From contig JAAHFN010000026.1 in NCBI GenBank assembly GCA_010672965.1, forward strand, positions 62,001 through 126,000: DNA of 64,000 nt, read 5' to 3'. The position numbers were made by a program, and so were the translations under genes. The stretch's first letter is position 1; the number at the start of each line of letters is the position of its first letter. This DNA comes from Oscillatoria sp. SIO1A7. Lineage in GTDB: Bacteria; Cyanobacteriota; Cyanobacteriia; Cyanobacteriales; Laspinemataceae. Below the pieces are notes generated by a model. It saw nothing but the letters and a program-made list of their open reading frames with translations, was not told where the DNA came from and made no database searches. Below, one piece after another: positions 1-8,438 of this stretch.

Positions 1-608
1 TCTAGATCCACGAAAAGATAGCCTTGAGAATTTAAATGCGTCAATTTCGGTCTGCCAATGGCCTGTTCTAGTGGCGAGCTAGCGAGATCGCGAACCCGGA
101 GCATCTGTCTGAGGATTTCGTTTGGATCGCTGTCGGGCTTGAGCGTGAATAATAGTCCTTTATTATTGCCGACATTCAGACAAGACCCCGGCATTTGCTC
201 GGCTACGCATAATATCGGATAACCGTTTAGCTCTGCAACGCCGACATATTTGAGGCGGCCGTTTTCTTGGTAAGTCTGGAATCTGCCAGAAACTTCCTCG
301 CACCGGGTCTGGGGGTCGTATCCCGAGTTGCTGAAGTAGGAGGAAACCCAGCGAATCATGGGAATGTTTCCCCGCGAGGTTCTAGCCATTGTTGTAGGTA
401 CGCCGTTGCTCCGAACGCAGGTAAATTTGCTTCGGCTCAGGAGCTGGGAGGAGTCAGAACCCTTGCTTGCTGTGCTTGCTGTAGGGTTGGGCAACTGCGA
501 ACGAGCAGAAGCGCTGTTAGTGGGTGGGTTGGTTGGCTGGGAGGAGCAGGCACTTAGAGCGATCGCCAATGCAGTCAAAACTTTTGTAATCAGAAATCGA
601 GTTTTCAT
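1..608 (-). CDS. COP23-domain lipoprotein, partial at window edge
   Basis: An open frame runs from the ATG at 608 leftward off the window with no stop, so the C-terminus is missing. The N-terminus has a basic start, a hydrophobic stretch and a lipobox (LSAC), so this is probably a membrane-anchored lipoprotein. After a Ser/Pro-rich linker comes a domain that aligns by eye with the complete protein at 4290-4853: both have TMARTSRGNIPMI or TLARTSRGNIPMI, then RCEEVS and the sequence ELNGY. That pattern fits the cyanobacterial COP23 (circadian oscillating protein) family, whose biochemical role is unknown. It is the most downstream gene of the leftward protease/COP23 group. Family assignment is by motif recall and similarity within the window. 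Confidence 0.72.
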   Translation of the reverse strand, partial: MKTRFLITKVLTALAIALSACSSQPTNPPTNSASARSQLPNPTASTASKGSDSSQLLSRSKFTCVRSNGVPTTMARTSRGNIPMIRWVSSYFSNSGYDPQTRCEEVSGRFQTYQENGRLKYVGVAELNGYPILCVAEQMPGSCLNVGNNKGLLFTLKPDSDPNEILRQMLRVRDLASSPLEQAIGRPKLTHLNSQGYLFVDL

Positions 609-735
609 AGGAACGCCGCCTCGGGTAATCGATTTAACTCCGTTCTAACATAAGCCTCGAAAATTGGACTAAAGTATAGTCGCTAGCAGCGATCGCCAAG
701 TAGATAGGTATAATAAATATTGCATTTAGTAGTAG

Positions 736-760
736 GTTGGGTTGAGGCACGAAACCCAAC
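736..760. repeat. small palindromic hairpin (GTTGGGTT/AACCCAAC)
   Basis: An 8-bp perfect inverted repeat encloses GAGGCACGA. This is a hairpin type commonly dispersed in cyanobacterial intergenic DNA. It lies in the 342-bp gap between two leftward genes; otherwise the gap holds only the element end at 810. Confidence 0.5.
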
Positions 761-809
761 TTCCAATAACGCTTTGAAGATAGGTTTGGCTTATATAGTT
801 TTAGGTTTT

Positions 810-897
810 AGGACTTACGCATCTACGCTACGCCTAGGGGCAACCACGGGGGGATTGCCCCTACAAATATCAAATATGGATATTTTGCCCGAGTCCT
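810..897. repeat. degenerate copy of the AGGACTTACGCA element (family C)
   Basis: The left end AGGACTTACGCA is the terminal sequence shared with copies at 13210, 14546 and 39469. An inner GGGGCAA...TTGCCCC inverted repeat follows. The right end has decayed to GAGTCCT, so this is probably an old, eroded copy. Confidence 0.5.
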
Positions 898-950
898 GGG
901 TTTATTATAGCGTATATTTGTGGAGTTCCACAAAAGCCGATAACCCAAAG

Positions 951-1859
951 CTATTTTTTATTTTCCCACAGCGGACGAGCCTTTATGGCTATAAAGACAA
1001 CTCCTCCTACAAATGCTAAAATCGTTAAAACTCTTCCTAAGACATCCCACCAATCAGTATTCTCTCCTACTTCGGGAGGAACGGGAGGTTTAGTTGGCTC
1101 AGGACTGGGCTCAGGACTGAGAGGGGTAGGAGGCTCTTCCTTCAGGTTATTGAGTACATTTGCTTTAGCTCTGCTGCGAAAAGTTTTCACCCAAGTGCCT
1201 CGCTGAGGCCCAAATACTCTAATAGCGACGAAAATCCCCACCAAGTCACCGCTCCGGTTGAGTACAGGGCCACCACTCATGCCTCCCTCAATTTGGTCTT
1301 CTGGGAACTGAAAAGCCAAAGACTTACAGCCGCTCCCCGGCTCGAACGTTTCCAACTCAGGATCGACCATTTCCCCAGTTACAAATCTGGCGTTAGCTCC
1401 TTCCGCCCAACCAAACAGATATATCTCTGCGTCCTTACCGAGCCAATCGGACTCGTCTAACTTGACCGGCTTGTATCTGCGATCGCTGTTAAACTGCAAC
1501 ACCGCTAAATCTACACAGTCTCCCCCGGATATTTGTTCTACTGTGCTATAGTCAACGTTATGTCTTATGCCATCGTGGGTTGTGACTTGGTAATTAATTT
1601 CGGTAGGTACGACATGGCCAGCCGTGAGAACGTAGTAATTATAGTCTTCTCCTCCTTCGCCTTCTTCCCAACCAATAATCACCCCAGACCCAGCAAACTT
1701 AGTTCCCTCTCCCGTTACCTTTTCTCTAATAATTAGCACCGCACTCTTTTCGGCGCGGTTTTTAATTTCGGGTATCGTCTGTGCCACCAGGACTTGACGC
1801 CGAGCCAATAAGACCGTGGCACAAAGTAATATTGCTGCTAGCCTACTATAAATCTTCAT
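951..1859 (-). CDS. exported trypsin-like serine protease with C-terminal membrane anchor
   Basis: A 302-residue S1/HtrA-type serine protease. An N-terminal hydrophobic signal segment (about residues 5-26) is followed by a chymotrypsin-fold domain with a readable triad: His82 in LTAGHVV, Asp117 in CVDLAVLQF and Ser195 in GGMSGGPVL. There is no PDZ domain. A Pro/Glu-rich linker (about 235-265) leads to one C-terminal membrane helix and a basic tail, so the catalytic domain should sit outside the cytoplasmic membrane, tethered at its C-terminus. It lies 44 bp after the next leftward protease gene, likely co-transcribed, and is flanked by COP23 genes. The substrate is unknown. The ATG at 1859 is preceded by a GGAG-containing stretch. 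Confidence 0.85.
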   Translation of the reverse strand: MKIYSRLAAILLCATVLLARRQVLVAQTIPEIKNRAEKSAVLIIREKVTGEGTKFAGSGVIIGWEEGEGGEDYNYYVLTAGHVVPTEINYQVTTHDGIRHNVDYSTVEQISGGDCVDLAVLQFNSDRRYKPVKLDESDWLGKDAEIYLFGWAEGANARFVTGEMVDPELETFEPGSGCKSLAFQFPEDQIEGGMSGGPVLNRSGDLVGIFVAIRVFGPQRGTWVKTFRSRAKANVLNNLKEEPPTPLSPEPSPEPTKPPVPPEVGENTDWWDVLGRVLTILAFVGGVVFIAIKARPLWENKK

Positions 1860-1903
1860 GCTCCATCACCCTTTTGCCAGTTATCAAAGCAGAACAGGCC
1901 GCT

Positions 1904-3643
1904 CTAATACCCCATTCTCCTAAGGAACCCATCCAACTCTTCCAAATAACTGTCTCTATCTGGTTTTCCATAGTAAGCTTCCTCCACCCTCTGCCAGCCC
2001 TCATCTTCTTCGCCAAGTAAGTGCTTTTCTGCCAAGTAAGCCGCCAAAACTCTCTTATCTTCCCAACCCCGACTCCGCCGAACTTGATAACCCCGCCAGA
2101 GCCGAATGAGGTGGCTCCTAATTCTATCTGGATATTCGCGGGTCACATCTTTAATTTCTCCTTGACTGTAATGCCAGATCTGCAAGGGAGAAGCGGAATA
2201 CCTCGATTGGTCGGCAAACTGGCTAAGTTTTCGATTATAGCTTTCCAATTCTGGGATGCCATCCTCGTCTAAGTCCACAACTCTGTAGCTTGGTTTGCCA
2301 TCCACAAAACCCCAAGGGTGTTTGAGGTCATTATATGTTTTTTCTTCTGAGACATAGCGATAAATCAAAGAGTAGGAATATTGGCTTTTCTTACCTCCTC
2401 TGATATTCACGATGACTTCAAGTTCGCCGTCGCCGTCTAAATCTCGCACCTGTAAGTTTCGGATCTTCTCCTGCGCTTCTGTGGGTAGTTCCTCCTTTAA
2501 TACGGTTTTGTTATAGCGAATTATCTCCAGGCTTGGTTTTGCAAAAAAGCCACCTTGCGGAGGTGTAATTTTTACCGTTATGCCACCTTCTGAAGCTTCT
2601 GCAAATTCTGTTTGGTCAACTTGCTCTAGTTTCAATGGCGGATTTAAAACCATTTCTGCCAACAGCACGTCTGGAGCTAACAGCAAAAACGTCTCAATGG
2701 GAATTGCCCAGCTATATTCATCTAATTCCTTTCGGTCTCCCTGGATCTCTATACCATCCTTGTCTAGATAAGGGGCATCCCAGAGCGGATGGCTATGCTT
2801 GCCATTGACGCCGACAACCTCCCTTTTATCGTTAAAAAGCGGTCCTCCGCTCATGCCTTTTTCAATATCAATTGAGTAAGCGACCTGATAGCCATTCTTT
2901 AGAGGTTCTTCCAAGATCAACTCGACTGAACCGCTGTCAAAGAGCCATTCACGGGAAAATGGAAACCCGGCAGCATAGACCGTATCCGGAGGTTTCAACT
3001 CAGATCTATTCAGCTTCGCCACTTCATAGGAGTCGTTGCTGCTAAACTGCAACAGGGCTAAATCATCACCCAGCTCGCCCCTGTCGAATCTAAACAGTAG
3101 TTGAGCTTCGTAAATTTTATCGTCAAAAGTCAGAATATGATATGTCTGAGCCTCGCTCAGCACATGTCCATTGGTCAGGACTGTATAGAATTTGTCTTGT
3201 TTTGAAATTAAGATTCCCGAGCCCCAGGAGTCTCCATCGAATACTTTCACCGTCACTAATTGCGCCTCTTTCTCCAGCGGATCTGAAGAAAGAGCCTGCC
3301 GTGGGTCAGATTCATTTTCTGAAGAATTGGACATAGCATTGGTAGCCTCTACAGCCTTGTTGTCCGGTTGCTTTGCAGTTAAGCTTTTCAGAATCGTCTG
3401 AGTCGTGAAAATCAGTACAACAGCGGCAGCACTTGCTAAGACGCCTCCGATAAATCCTTTTATGCGTCCAGCCTTAATCCCTTCGCTATAGCCCTTATCT
3501 CTGCCTTCCTTCCTACCATTTATATAACCTTGTTCTTCCCCTTCCTTAAGTCCCGTTTCATAACCCCAATCGTAGTAATCTATGCTATTACTATATCCTT
3601 GAGACTGGCTTGGTAAAAGGGGTTGATTTTCTTGAGGCTTCAT
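1904..3643 (-). CDS. membrane-anchored trypsin-like protease with Gly-repeat N-terminus and Asp-rich C-terminal repeats
   Basis: 579 residues with an unusual domain order. Residues 26-67 form a regular series with Gly about every fourth residue (for example GYETGLKEGEEQGY), resembling the deca-GX3 pattern of Yae1-like proteins. It runs straight into one membrane helix (about 63-84). The protease domain follows, with His160 (TNGHVL), Asp194 (DDLALLQF) and Ser265 (KGMSGGPLF). The C-terminal part holds two VRDLDGDGELEV-like / VVDLDEDGIPEL segments, as in FG-GAP/VCBS-type Ca-binding repeats. The Gly-rich segment should be cytosolic and the protease periplasmic or lumenal. It precedes the 302-residue protease in the same direction. 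Function beyond proteolysis is unknown. Confidence 0.82.
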   Translation of the reverse strand: MKPQENQPLLPSQSQGYSNSIDYYDWGYETGLKEGEEQGYINGRKEGRDKGYSEGIKAGRIKGFIGGVLASAAAVVLIFTTQTILKSLTAKQPDNKAVEATNAMSNSSENESDPRQALSSDPLEKEAQLVTVKVFDGDSWGSGILISKQDKFYTVLTNGHVLSEAQTYHILTFDDKIYEAQLLFRFDRGELGDDLALLQFSSNDSYEVAKLNRSELKPPDTVYAAGFPFSREWLFDSGSVELILEEPLKNGYQVAYSIDIEKGMSGGPLFNDKREVVGVNGKHSHPLWDAPYLDKDGIEIQGDRKELDEYSWAIPIETFLLLAPDVLLAEMVLNPPLKLEQVDQTEFAEASEGGITVKITPPQGGFFAKPSLEIIRYNKTVLKEELPTEAQEKIRNLQVRDLDGDGELEVIVNIRGGKKSQYSYSLIYRYVSEEKTYNDLKHPWGFVDGKPSYRVVDLDEDGIPELESYNRKLSQFADQSRYSASPLQIWHYSQGEIKDVTREYPDRIRSHLIRLWRGYQVRRSRGWEDKRVLAAYLAEKHLLGEEDEGWQRVEEAYYGKPDRDSYLEELDGFLRRMGY

Positions 3644-3756
3644 CTGCTTGGCTCAGAATTATTAGTTTGTATTTGGCACAAGTGCCAATTTCTATCGCTT
3701 AGTCTAAATCCTTGTTTCTAAGCTATAACGGTAAAAATATACGTCCGGGGTTTCTT

Positions 3757-3896
3757 TATAGCGTTTTTCAGATAACTGTAATAAAAGAAACGTAGGGGCG
3801 ACAGCATCGCGAGGGACTATCTCTTAGCTCCGAACGGTAATTACCATAATGGGATGCAACGCCGGTGACACCTTACATCAATTTGAGAACCGCTTT
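3757..3896. mobile_element. MITE-like element, family A (TATAGCG..TTCTCAAAT ends)
   Basis: About 140 bp with inverted ends (TATAGCGTTTTTCAGATA on the left; the right end reads AGTAAAGCGGTTCTCAAAT on the other strand). The interior contains GTAGGGGCGACAGCAT. Similar copies lie at 8159-8301, 60009-60152 and 63886-end. It carries no coding capacity and would need a transposase acting in trans. Confidence 0.7.
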
Positions 3897-4047
3897 ACTT
3901 ATTGGGGACTAGAAAACATTCTTTTACCAACTAAGTCTGCAAGCTGTCATTTGGGATATTTTCGTGCATCTGTAATAAGCTATGCTTACAAGTTAACTAG
4001 ATCCCTGGGAGCTAGAGCAATCTTAAATCATTCACTGTCTGCGATAG

Positions 4048-4072
4048 ACCCGGTTTTTCAAAAAAACCGGGT
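4048..4072. repeat. perfect ACCCGG/CCGGGT hairpin
   Basis: A near-continuous 25-nt palindrome, ACCCGGTTTTT then AAAAACCGGGT, followed by TTCTGA. A related hairpin plus TTCTGA occurs at 60291-60322. It may act as a transcription terminator but is more likely a dispersed repeat. Confidence 0.5.
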
Positions 4073-4140
4073 TTCTGACTCTAGTTGGTATCGTCACCAA
4101 TTTACGATTGCTATAGTTTGCTTCTAGAGAACTGAGCCTT

Positions 4141-4262
4141 ATATCAAGTCCGGTTAAATACCCACAGAAAAAATTGAAGTCTCCCGTAGGACGGGCGGGA
4201 CGCCCGTCCCTTAGAGCCCAAGCGGACAGGCGGGACGCCCGTCCTACGCAGGACTTGACTTT
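4141..4262. mobile_element. MITE-like element, family D, right end degraded
   Basis: The left end ATATCAAGTCCGGTTAA matches the end of the complete copy at 46727-46873. The core is a GC-rich palindrome built of GTAGGACGGGCG and CGCCCGTCCTAC with GGACAGGCGGGACG repeated inside. The right terminus is recognisable only as GGACTTGA. A spurious open frame of about 80 codons on the minus strand reads through it and is not a gene. Confidence 0.65.
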
Positions 4263-4289
4263 TTTTTGGGCATTCAAACCGACATGATA

Positions 4290-4853
4290 TTAGTCCTGCA
4301 CCGTTGCGGCTCGGAACAAAAACTCCTCTAGATCTACATACAAGCGACCTTGCGAATCGTATTCTAGGACTGCGTTGGAGTGGAGAAGGGGGCTATTCCT
4401 AGCACCGTCGCGAACTTCCATTAACTCCCTTAAGACTTTAGAGGGATTATCCTCCTCGTTCCTCAGCGTCATTAACATCCCTGCCTCTCCTAACTGATAG
4501 CGATCGCTATGTTCTCCGGGTTCTTCAGTAACGCAGATTACATTGTAGCCGTTAAGTTCCCCGGTAGTGAGGTAGGCCAGCCAGCCCTTTTCATTGAACT
4601 CTTGGAATCGGCGAGATACTTCCTCGCAGCGCTTTTGAGGCGTCCAGCCCGATCCACTGAAATATTCAGTTTCCCAGTGAATCATTGGAATATTTCCCCG
4701 GCTAGTTCGAGCTAATGTTGTCGGCTTGCCATCGACAGTCCCACAGTAGAAGGAGGTGTCGCTTTGAGCTGCTGCGGGCTGGCCGAAGCTAGCCGTAGCG
4801 CCTAGGGCGATCGCGATCGCTGCGGGAATCGAGGCTAGTGACTTGATTTTCAT
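4290..4853 (-). CDS. secreted COP23-domain protein
   Basis: 187 residues from the ATG at 4853. This start is preferred over an upstream one because AGAGGTGG lies just before it and the protein then opens with a clean signal peptide (MKIKSLASIPAAIAIALG... ending AAAQ). The mature part contains FYCGTVDGKP, TLARTSRGNIPMI, RCEEVSRRF and ELNGYNVICV, the same pattern as the partial gene at 1-608. This fits COP23, an exported or membrane-peripheral cyanobacterial family first noted for circadian accumulation. Paired cysteines in the domain suggest an oxidising compartment. It lies between protease genes, so a role as partner, substrate or inhibitor of those proteases is conceivable but unproven. Confidence 0.75.
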   Translation of the reverse strand: MKIKSLASIPAAIAIALGATASFGQPAAAQSDTSFYCGTVDGKPTTLARTSRGNIPMIHWETEYFSGSGWTPQKRCEEVSRRFQEFNEKGWLAYLTTGELNGYNVICVTEEPGEHSDRYQLGEAGMLMTLRNEEDNPSKVLRELMEVRDGARNSPLLHSNAVLEYDSQGRLYVDLEEFLFRAATVQD

Positions 4854-5055
4854 GACCACCTCTTTTCTCGAAACTACTGTTTTCATTATCCTAGCATGGT
4901 TTATCATTTTTTGTCCTCTCTGTCTTGCTAATTTTTCTAAGTTTTTTTTACTCTTGCTGCACGGCTATGCCCAATAAAATAACACCGTATAGCTAGTATA
5001 AATCAATCTTGTCTTATTACAAGCCCGGGCAAGGGCAGACCCTAGTTCCACGGTA

Positions 5056-6570
5056 TTATAAAAATTGGAATGAATCAATCATGGCCTCTACCTCTTTTAA
5101 AAAACTGTCATGCTTATCCAGTTCGGCGGTGTAAGTTATGACATAGGCTCTGTTACTTCCTCTGACCGCAAACGCTTGCACCACTTTTAGTCGCTTGTCG
5201 CCATCGTCTCGCGAGTAATAAATCTTATACGCTGGCTGACCTCCTAGAGTAATTTTATCTTTTGTCGTCACGTTGTAGCCAGAAAATTTCTTCACTTCCT
5301 TGGCAGCAACCTCGCGATACTCATCCAGAGTTAGAGGCTCTGAGAATTCTTCAGCCGTTATGGTCACCTCTGTAAATGGAGCCTCGGCCCGTCTGGGCGG
5401 CGCGAAGCTGACAATTTCCGTCAGCTTGATTATAGAATTTTTTCTATTTAGCTCTTCCAGCCTCCAAGCTTGAGGATATTTGATTTTAATTTTTTGATTA
5501 GAATTTTCATATAGAGAGAAAGAACCTAACCCTGGAGAATTATGCTTGCCCGGATCGAATCCTTTGGCTCCATCTCGCAGTTCCTCTAGCTTTGGGGCAA
5601 ATGCAGAGACCATAACGGCAATGTTGGCGTAGCGATCGCTGTACTTGTCAAGGTGGCGGCTTTTCTCTCCGTAACGAAGCTCCGCCGAATTCAGAGCAAT
5701 AATTTGAGCCCCACTGTTGGGCCAAAATGCGAAGATACCGCTCCCCGAAGACCCTCGGGTCGTGTCGCAATCATGGAGTAAAAAGCCGCCCGCAACCTGC
5801 CTGGTAATACTGCATCCCGAGTGAATTCCCGCTGTTTTGCCCCGCTGAAAGTCACCGGAATATCCAGCTAATACGAACCAATCGGCCATTGTGGAAGGAT
5901 TTGAAAAGTCGAGGGTTCTCCAACCCATGTAGCCGTACTTAGCACCGAGAGGTTTGTCAATTCTCAGGATGGCCCAGTCTTGAGAGCCAAACTGAGATGG
6001 ATCGTCGGTGCCCAACCAAAACTCAGTGGCGATCGCCTTGTCCTTGGCCGAACCATTTTTGTAATTCCGCTCAAACCAGACTTTCTCTCGGGTCAAGGTC
6101 TTGAAAGTATCATCTATGACGCAATGGGCATTAGTCAGAACTAGATCCTCCCCCACCAAGGTTCCAGTACAAGCACTATTCCCGACTTTGATGCGACCGA
6201 TCGCCGACCAGGGGTACTGCTCCGATGTCATGGGAACGCGATCGTCCTTCCCGTGAATATTTGTCCATTCCGGCAACAGTCTATTTGCAGGTGCTGCGGA
6301 TAGCCCGGATGGCGAACTCTTCGGTTTTGACCAGTCCGTTTCTCCTCCCTGGGGGTCAAATCCCGGTTCGTTCCAACCAGAGTTTTTTGCTGTTGAAGAG
6401 CCAGCCTCAACCTGCATCGGTTTTGCTGGCGAACCTTTTTCCTGAGAACTTCCGGGGTTAGAGCCTTTGGAAGACGTAGAATTCCCAGCAGGGGAGCTAT
6501 CCGTACATCCTGCGATCGCCAGTAGCAACGCTACAGTTAAGAAGTGCATCTTGGTGGATTGGTTAGCCAT
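5056..6570 (-). CDS. lipoprotein trypsin-like protease fused to a PsbP-like domain
   Basis: 504 residues. The N-terminus has a lipobox (LLAIAGC, Cys22), then a long Ser/Gly/Pro-rich linker to about residue 95. The S1 protease domain has His149 in TNAHCV, the Asp in QDWAILRI and the Ser in TRGSSGSG, a V8/glutamyl-endopeptidase-like serine motif. Paired cysteines suggest disulfides. From about 350 to the end a second domain (KIKIKYPQAWRLEE, then PLTLDEYREVA, ending IDSFQFL) resembles PsbP-like/DUF1795 domains. The same domain forms the C-terminus of the next upstream gene, 15 bp away, so the two are co-transcribed and share a duplicated module. Targets are unknown. Confidence 0.82.
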   Translation of the reverse strand: MANQSTKMHFLTVALLLAIAGCTDSSPAGNSTSSKGSNPGSSQEKGSPAKPMQVEAGSSTAKNSGWNEPGFDPQGGETDWSKPKSSPSGLSAAPANRLLPEWTNIHGKDDRVPMTSEQYPWSAIGRIKVGNSACTGTLVGEDLVLTNAHCVIDDTFKTLTREKVWFERNYKNGSAKDKAIATEFWLGTDDPSQFGSQDWAILRIDKPLGAKYGYMGWRTLDFSNPSTMADWFVLAGYSGDFQRGKTAGIHSGCSITRQVAGGFLLHDCDTTRGSSGSGIFAFWPNSGAQIIALNSAELRYGEKSRHLDKYSDRYANIAVMVSAFAPKLEELRDGAKGFDPGKHNSPGLGSFSLYENSNQKIKIKYPQAWRLEELNRKNSIIKLTEIVSFAPPRRAEAPFTEVTITAEEFSEPLTLDEYREVAAKEVKKFSGYNVTTKDKITLGGQPAYKIYYSRDDGDKRLKVVQAFAVRGSNRAYVITYTAELDKHDSFLKEVEAMIDSFQFL

Positions 6571-6585
6571 CTGACAAATGCTCTC

Positions 6586-7401
6586 TTACAACAACTCAAA
6601 TGAATTAATTATAGCTTCTGCCTCTTTGGCAAACTTATCGTATTTAGCGACTTCTGCCGCATAAGTAATGATGTATGCCTGCCTTCCTCCTTTTATAGTA
6701 AATACTTGCATTGTTTTTAAATTATTTTGCCCGTTGTATCCCGAATAAACAATTTTATAGGCAGGGCGATCGCCTCTAAGCCTGTAGTATCCTTTCTCCT
6801 CCACCGTATATGATGAAAAATCCTCTATTTCCTTCAAAGCCTTGTCCTTATACTGGTCAAGGGTCAGAGGCTCTGAGAATTCTTCAATGGTTATGGTGAC
6901 GACTTCTTCAAAGGTATCCGCAGCACCTTCTGAGGGAGACAGGAATTTAACCACCTCAGTGGTCTTAATCATGGGAATCTGCCGCTCGACCTTTTCTAAC
7001 TTCCATGTTTTAGGATAGTCCAGCTTGAACTTATAAGCCGTATTTTCATAGTTTTTTTCTAGCAGCAAAGGGGCTTCGTTCTCCGTAGGATTGTCCCGAG
7101 TCTCAGAGCGGGAATCCGTTCGAGCAAACTCGACAGCAAAAAGCCCTGCAACTACAGCAATGACCAGAAATCCCAATAACATCAAGGGTTTCTGCCACCC
7201 GGGAGTCGAGCCCTGGGACATAGTGGTTTTGGCAACCGTTGTGGACATCTGGGTCAGCGACGGATTCATCGCCTCCCTGGGCAAACCGCAGACAACGCAG
7301 TCTGGCCCAGTATTTTCATAGTCTTGATGGGGGCCAGAGCTATAGTATTGTTTGCCGTCTTTTGGCACCCCATCGCAGATCCATTTACCTGGGGCGTTCA
7401 A
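6586..7401 (-). CDS. membrane protein with N-terminal Cys motif and PsbP-like C-terminal domain
   Basis: About 271 residues. The likely start is a TTG at 7401: GGGAGG sits 9 nt upstream of it, whereas the in-frame TTG at 7410 abuts that site and there is no ATG near. A short N-terminal segment carries WICDG and CVVCGLPRE, a possible small metal-binding knuckle. One membrane helix (PLMLLGFLVIAVVAGLF) follows. The extracytoplasmic C-terminal domain (KFKLDYPKTWKLEK, PLTLDQYKDKALKEI, ending INSFELL) is closely similar to the PsbP-like tail of the protease encoded just downstream. A tethered partner of that protease is a reasonable guess. The Cys region may be cytosolic. Confidence 0.72.
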   Translation of the reverse strand: MNAPGKWICDGVPKDGKQYYSSGPHQDYENTGPDCVVCGLPREAMNPSLTQMSTTVAKTTMSQGSTPGWQKPLMLLGFLVIAVVAGLFAVEFARTDSRSETRDNPTENEAPLLLEKNYENTAYKFKLDYPKTWKLEKVERQIPMIKTTEVVKFLSPSEGAADTFEEVVTITIEEFSEPLTLDQYKDKALKEIEDFSSYTVEEKGYYRLRGDRPAYKIVYSGYNGQNNLKTMQVFTIKGGRQAYIITYAAEVAKYDKFAKEAEAIINSFELL

Positions 7402-7564
7402 TTTCCGCAACCTCCCTCTCTGTGACTACAAAATGGAAACCCTCTCTATATGTCCATTGGGGACAAGCCCGATAACTTATGCACAGATTCGCGATTTATT
7501 CGAGCATTTCCGAAAACTGGAGGATTTAGATTATACTACCATAAAAAACAACTACTAGCTAGCT

Positions 7565-8083
7565 ATGAAAAATTTACTCGTATCCCATTTCCAAATGCTG
7601 GCTCAATATAATAAGTTGGCTAATCGCAGGCTTTATGAAACCTGTGCCAAGCTCGATCGCTCCGAGCGCGATCGCATCAGACCGGCATTTTTTAAAAGCA
7701 TCCAAGGAACCCTGAACCACATCATGGTGGGCGATCGCATTTGGCTAGCTAGATTTGAGGGCCGGGAAGTACCCTCTACCGGACTAGATGCCATCCTTTA
7801 TCCAGACTTTGAAGAACTGCGCGCCACTAGAATTGCCGAAGACGATCGCATAGAAACCTTTGCCCGCCGCATAGACGAGGATTTTCTGGCGGGAACTATC
7901 CAATATGTCAACAACACCGGGCACCTCCATGTCGATCCGGCGGATCTATTAGTGGCGCATTTTTTCAATCACCAAACTCACCATCGCGGACAAATTCACG
8001 ATATGCTGACTCAAACCGATGTCGCGCCTCCGGTTCTGGATATGCACCGGGTTTTGCGACCGGATCGGCTTTTTAGCGGTTAG
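7565..8083 (+). CDS. DinB-family protein
   Basis: 172 residues, a typical length for DinB four-helix proteins. The divalent-metal histidines are visible: His52 in LNHIMVGDRIW, and His136 and His140 in AHFFNHQTHHRGQIHDML. DinB-like proteins are metal-dependent and often thiol-related, but the reaction for this branch is unknown. The name refers to a damage-inducible Bacillus gene and should not be read as DNA polymerase IV. It is the first rightward gene, after a divergent 150-bp gap. No clear Shine-Dalgarno precedes the ATG. Confidence 0.85.
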   Translation: MKNLLVSHFQMLAQYNKLANRRLYETCAKLDRSERDRIRPAFFKSIQGTLNHIMVGDRIWLARFEGREVPSTGLDAILYPDFEELRATRIAEDDRIETFARRIDEDFLAGTIQYVNNTGHLHVDPADLLVAHFFNHQTHHRGQIHDMLTQTDVAPPVLDMHRVLRPDRLFSG

Positions 8084-8158
8084 CTCTCAGCTCTCAGCTC
8101 TCAGCGGAAGCGCGATCGGCTTTTTAACGCGGAGCGCATGGGCTGAAAGCCAAAGGTT

Positions 8159-8301
8159 TATAGCGTTTCTCAAATTGATGTGAGATAATACCTGGGCGAA
8201 GCATCCCAATACAAAAACTCTCGTATCTATTGCCCAGACAGTCTCGGGGATGCTGTCGCCCCTACCAGATCGTTTATTACACTTATTTGAGAAATGCTAT
8301 A
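8159..8301. mobile_element. MITE-like element, family A, complete copy
   Basis: 143 bp from TATAGCGTTTCTCAAATTGA to TATTTGAGAAATGCTATA, with clear terminal inverted repeats and an inner GGCGAAGCATCCC / GGGATGCTGTCGCC pair. It is flanked by GAGAGCTGA-type tandem repeats. It is one of the two best-preserved copies in the window (with 60009-60152). Confidence 0.75.
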
Positions 8302-8319
8302 TTCTCGATCGCGCTTCCG

Positions 8320-8420
8320 CTGACTCCTGAGAGCTGCTGAGAGCTGACTGCTGAGAGCTGACCGCTGAGAGCTGACTGCTGAGAGCTGACCGCTGAGAGC
8401 TGACCGCTGAAAGCTAAACG
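8320..8420. repeat. tandem repeat of GCTGAGAGCTGAC units
   Basis: Seven or so imperfect 14-bp units alternate GCTGACTGCTGAGA and GCTGACCGCTGAGA, running to within 20 bp of the next start codon. The same sequence family recurs at 8084-8105, 14590-14620, 28400-28430, 36455-36490 and 40360-40390. It displaces any obvious ribosome-binding site for the following gene. Confidence 0.75.
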
Positions 8421-8438
8421 CTAAAAGCCAAAACCAAA

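Noticed and set aside
4032-4277. An 81-codon minus-strand frame
   Set aside because: It runs through the family D palindrome and an intergenic hairpin; the GRASRL...GRPARPT text is the usual by-product of such GC-rich elements.
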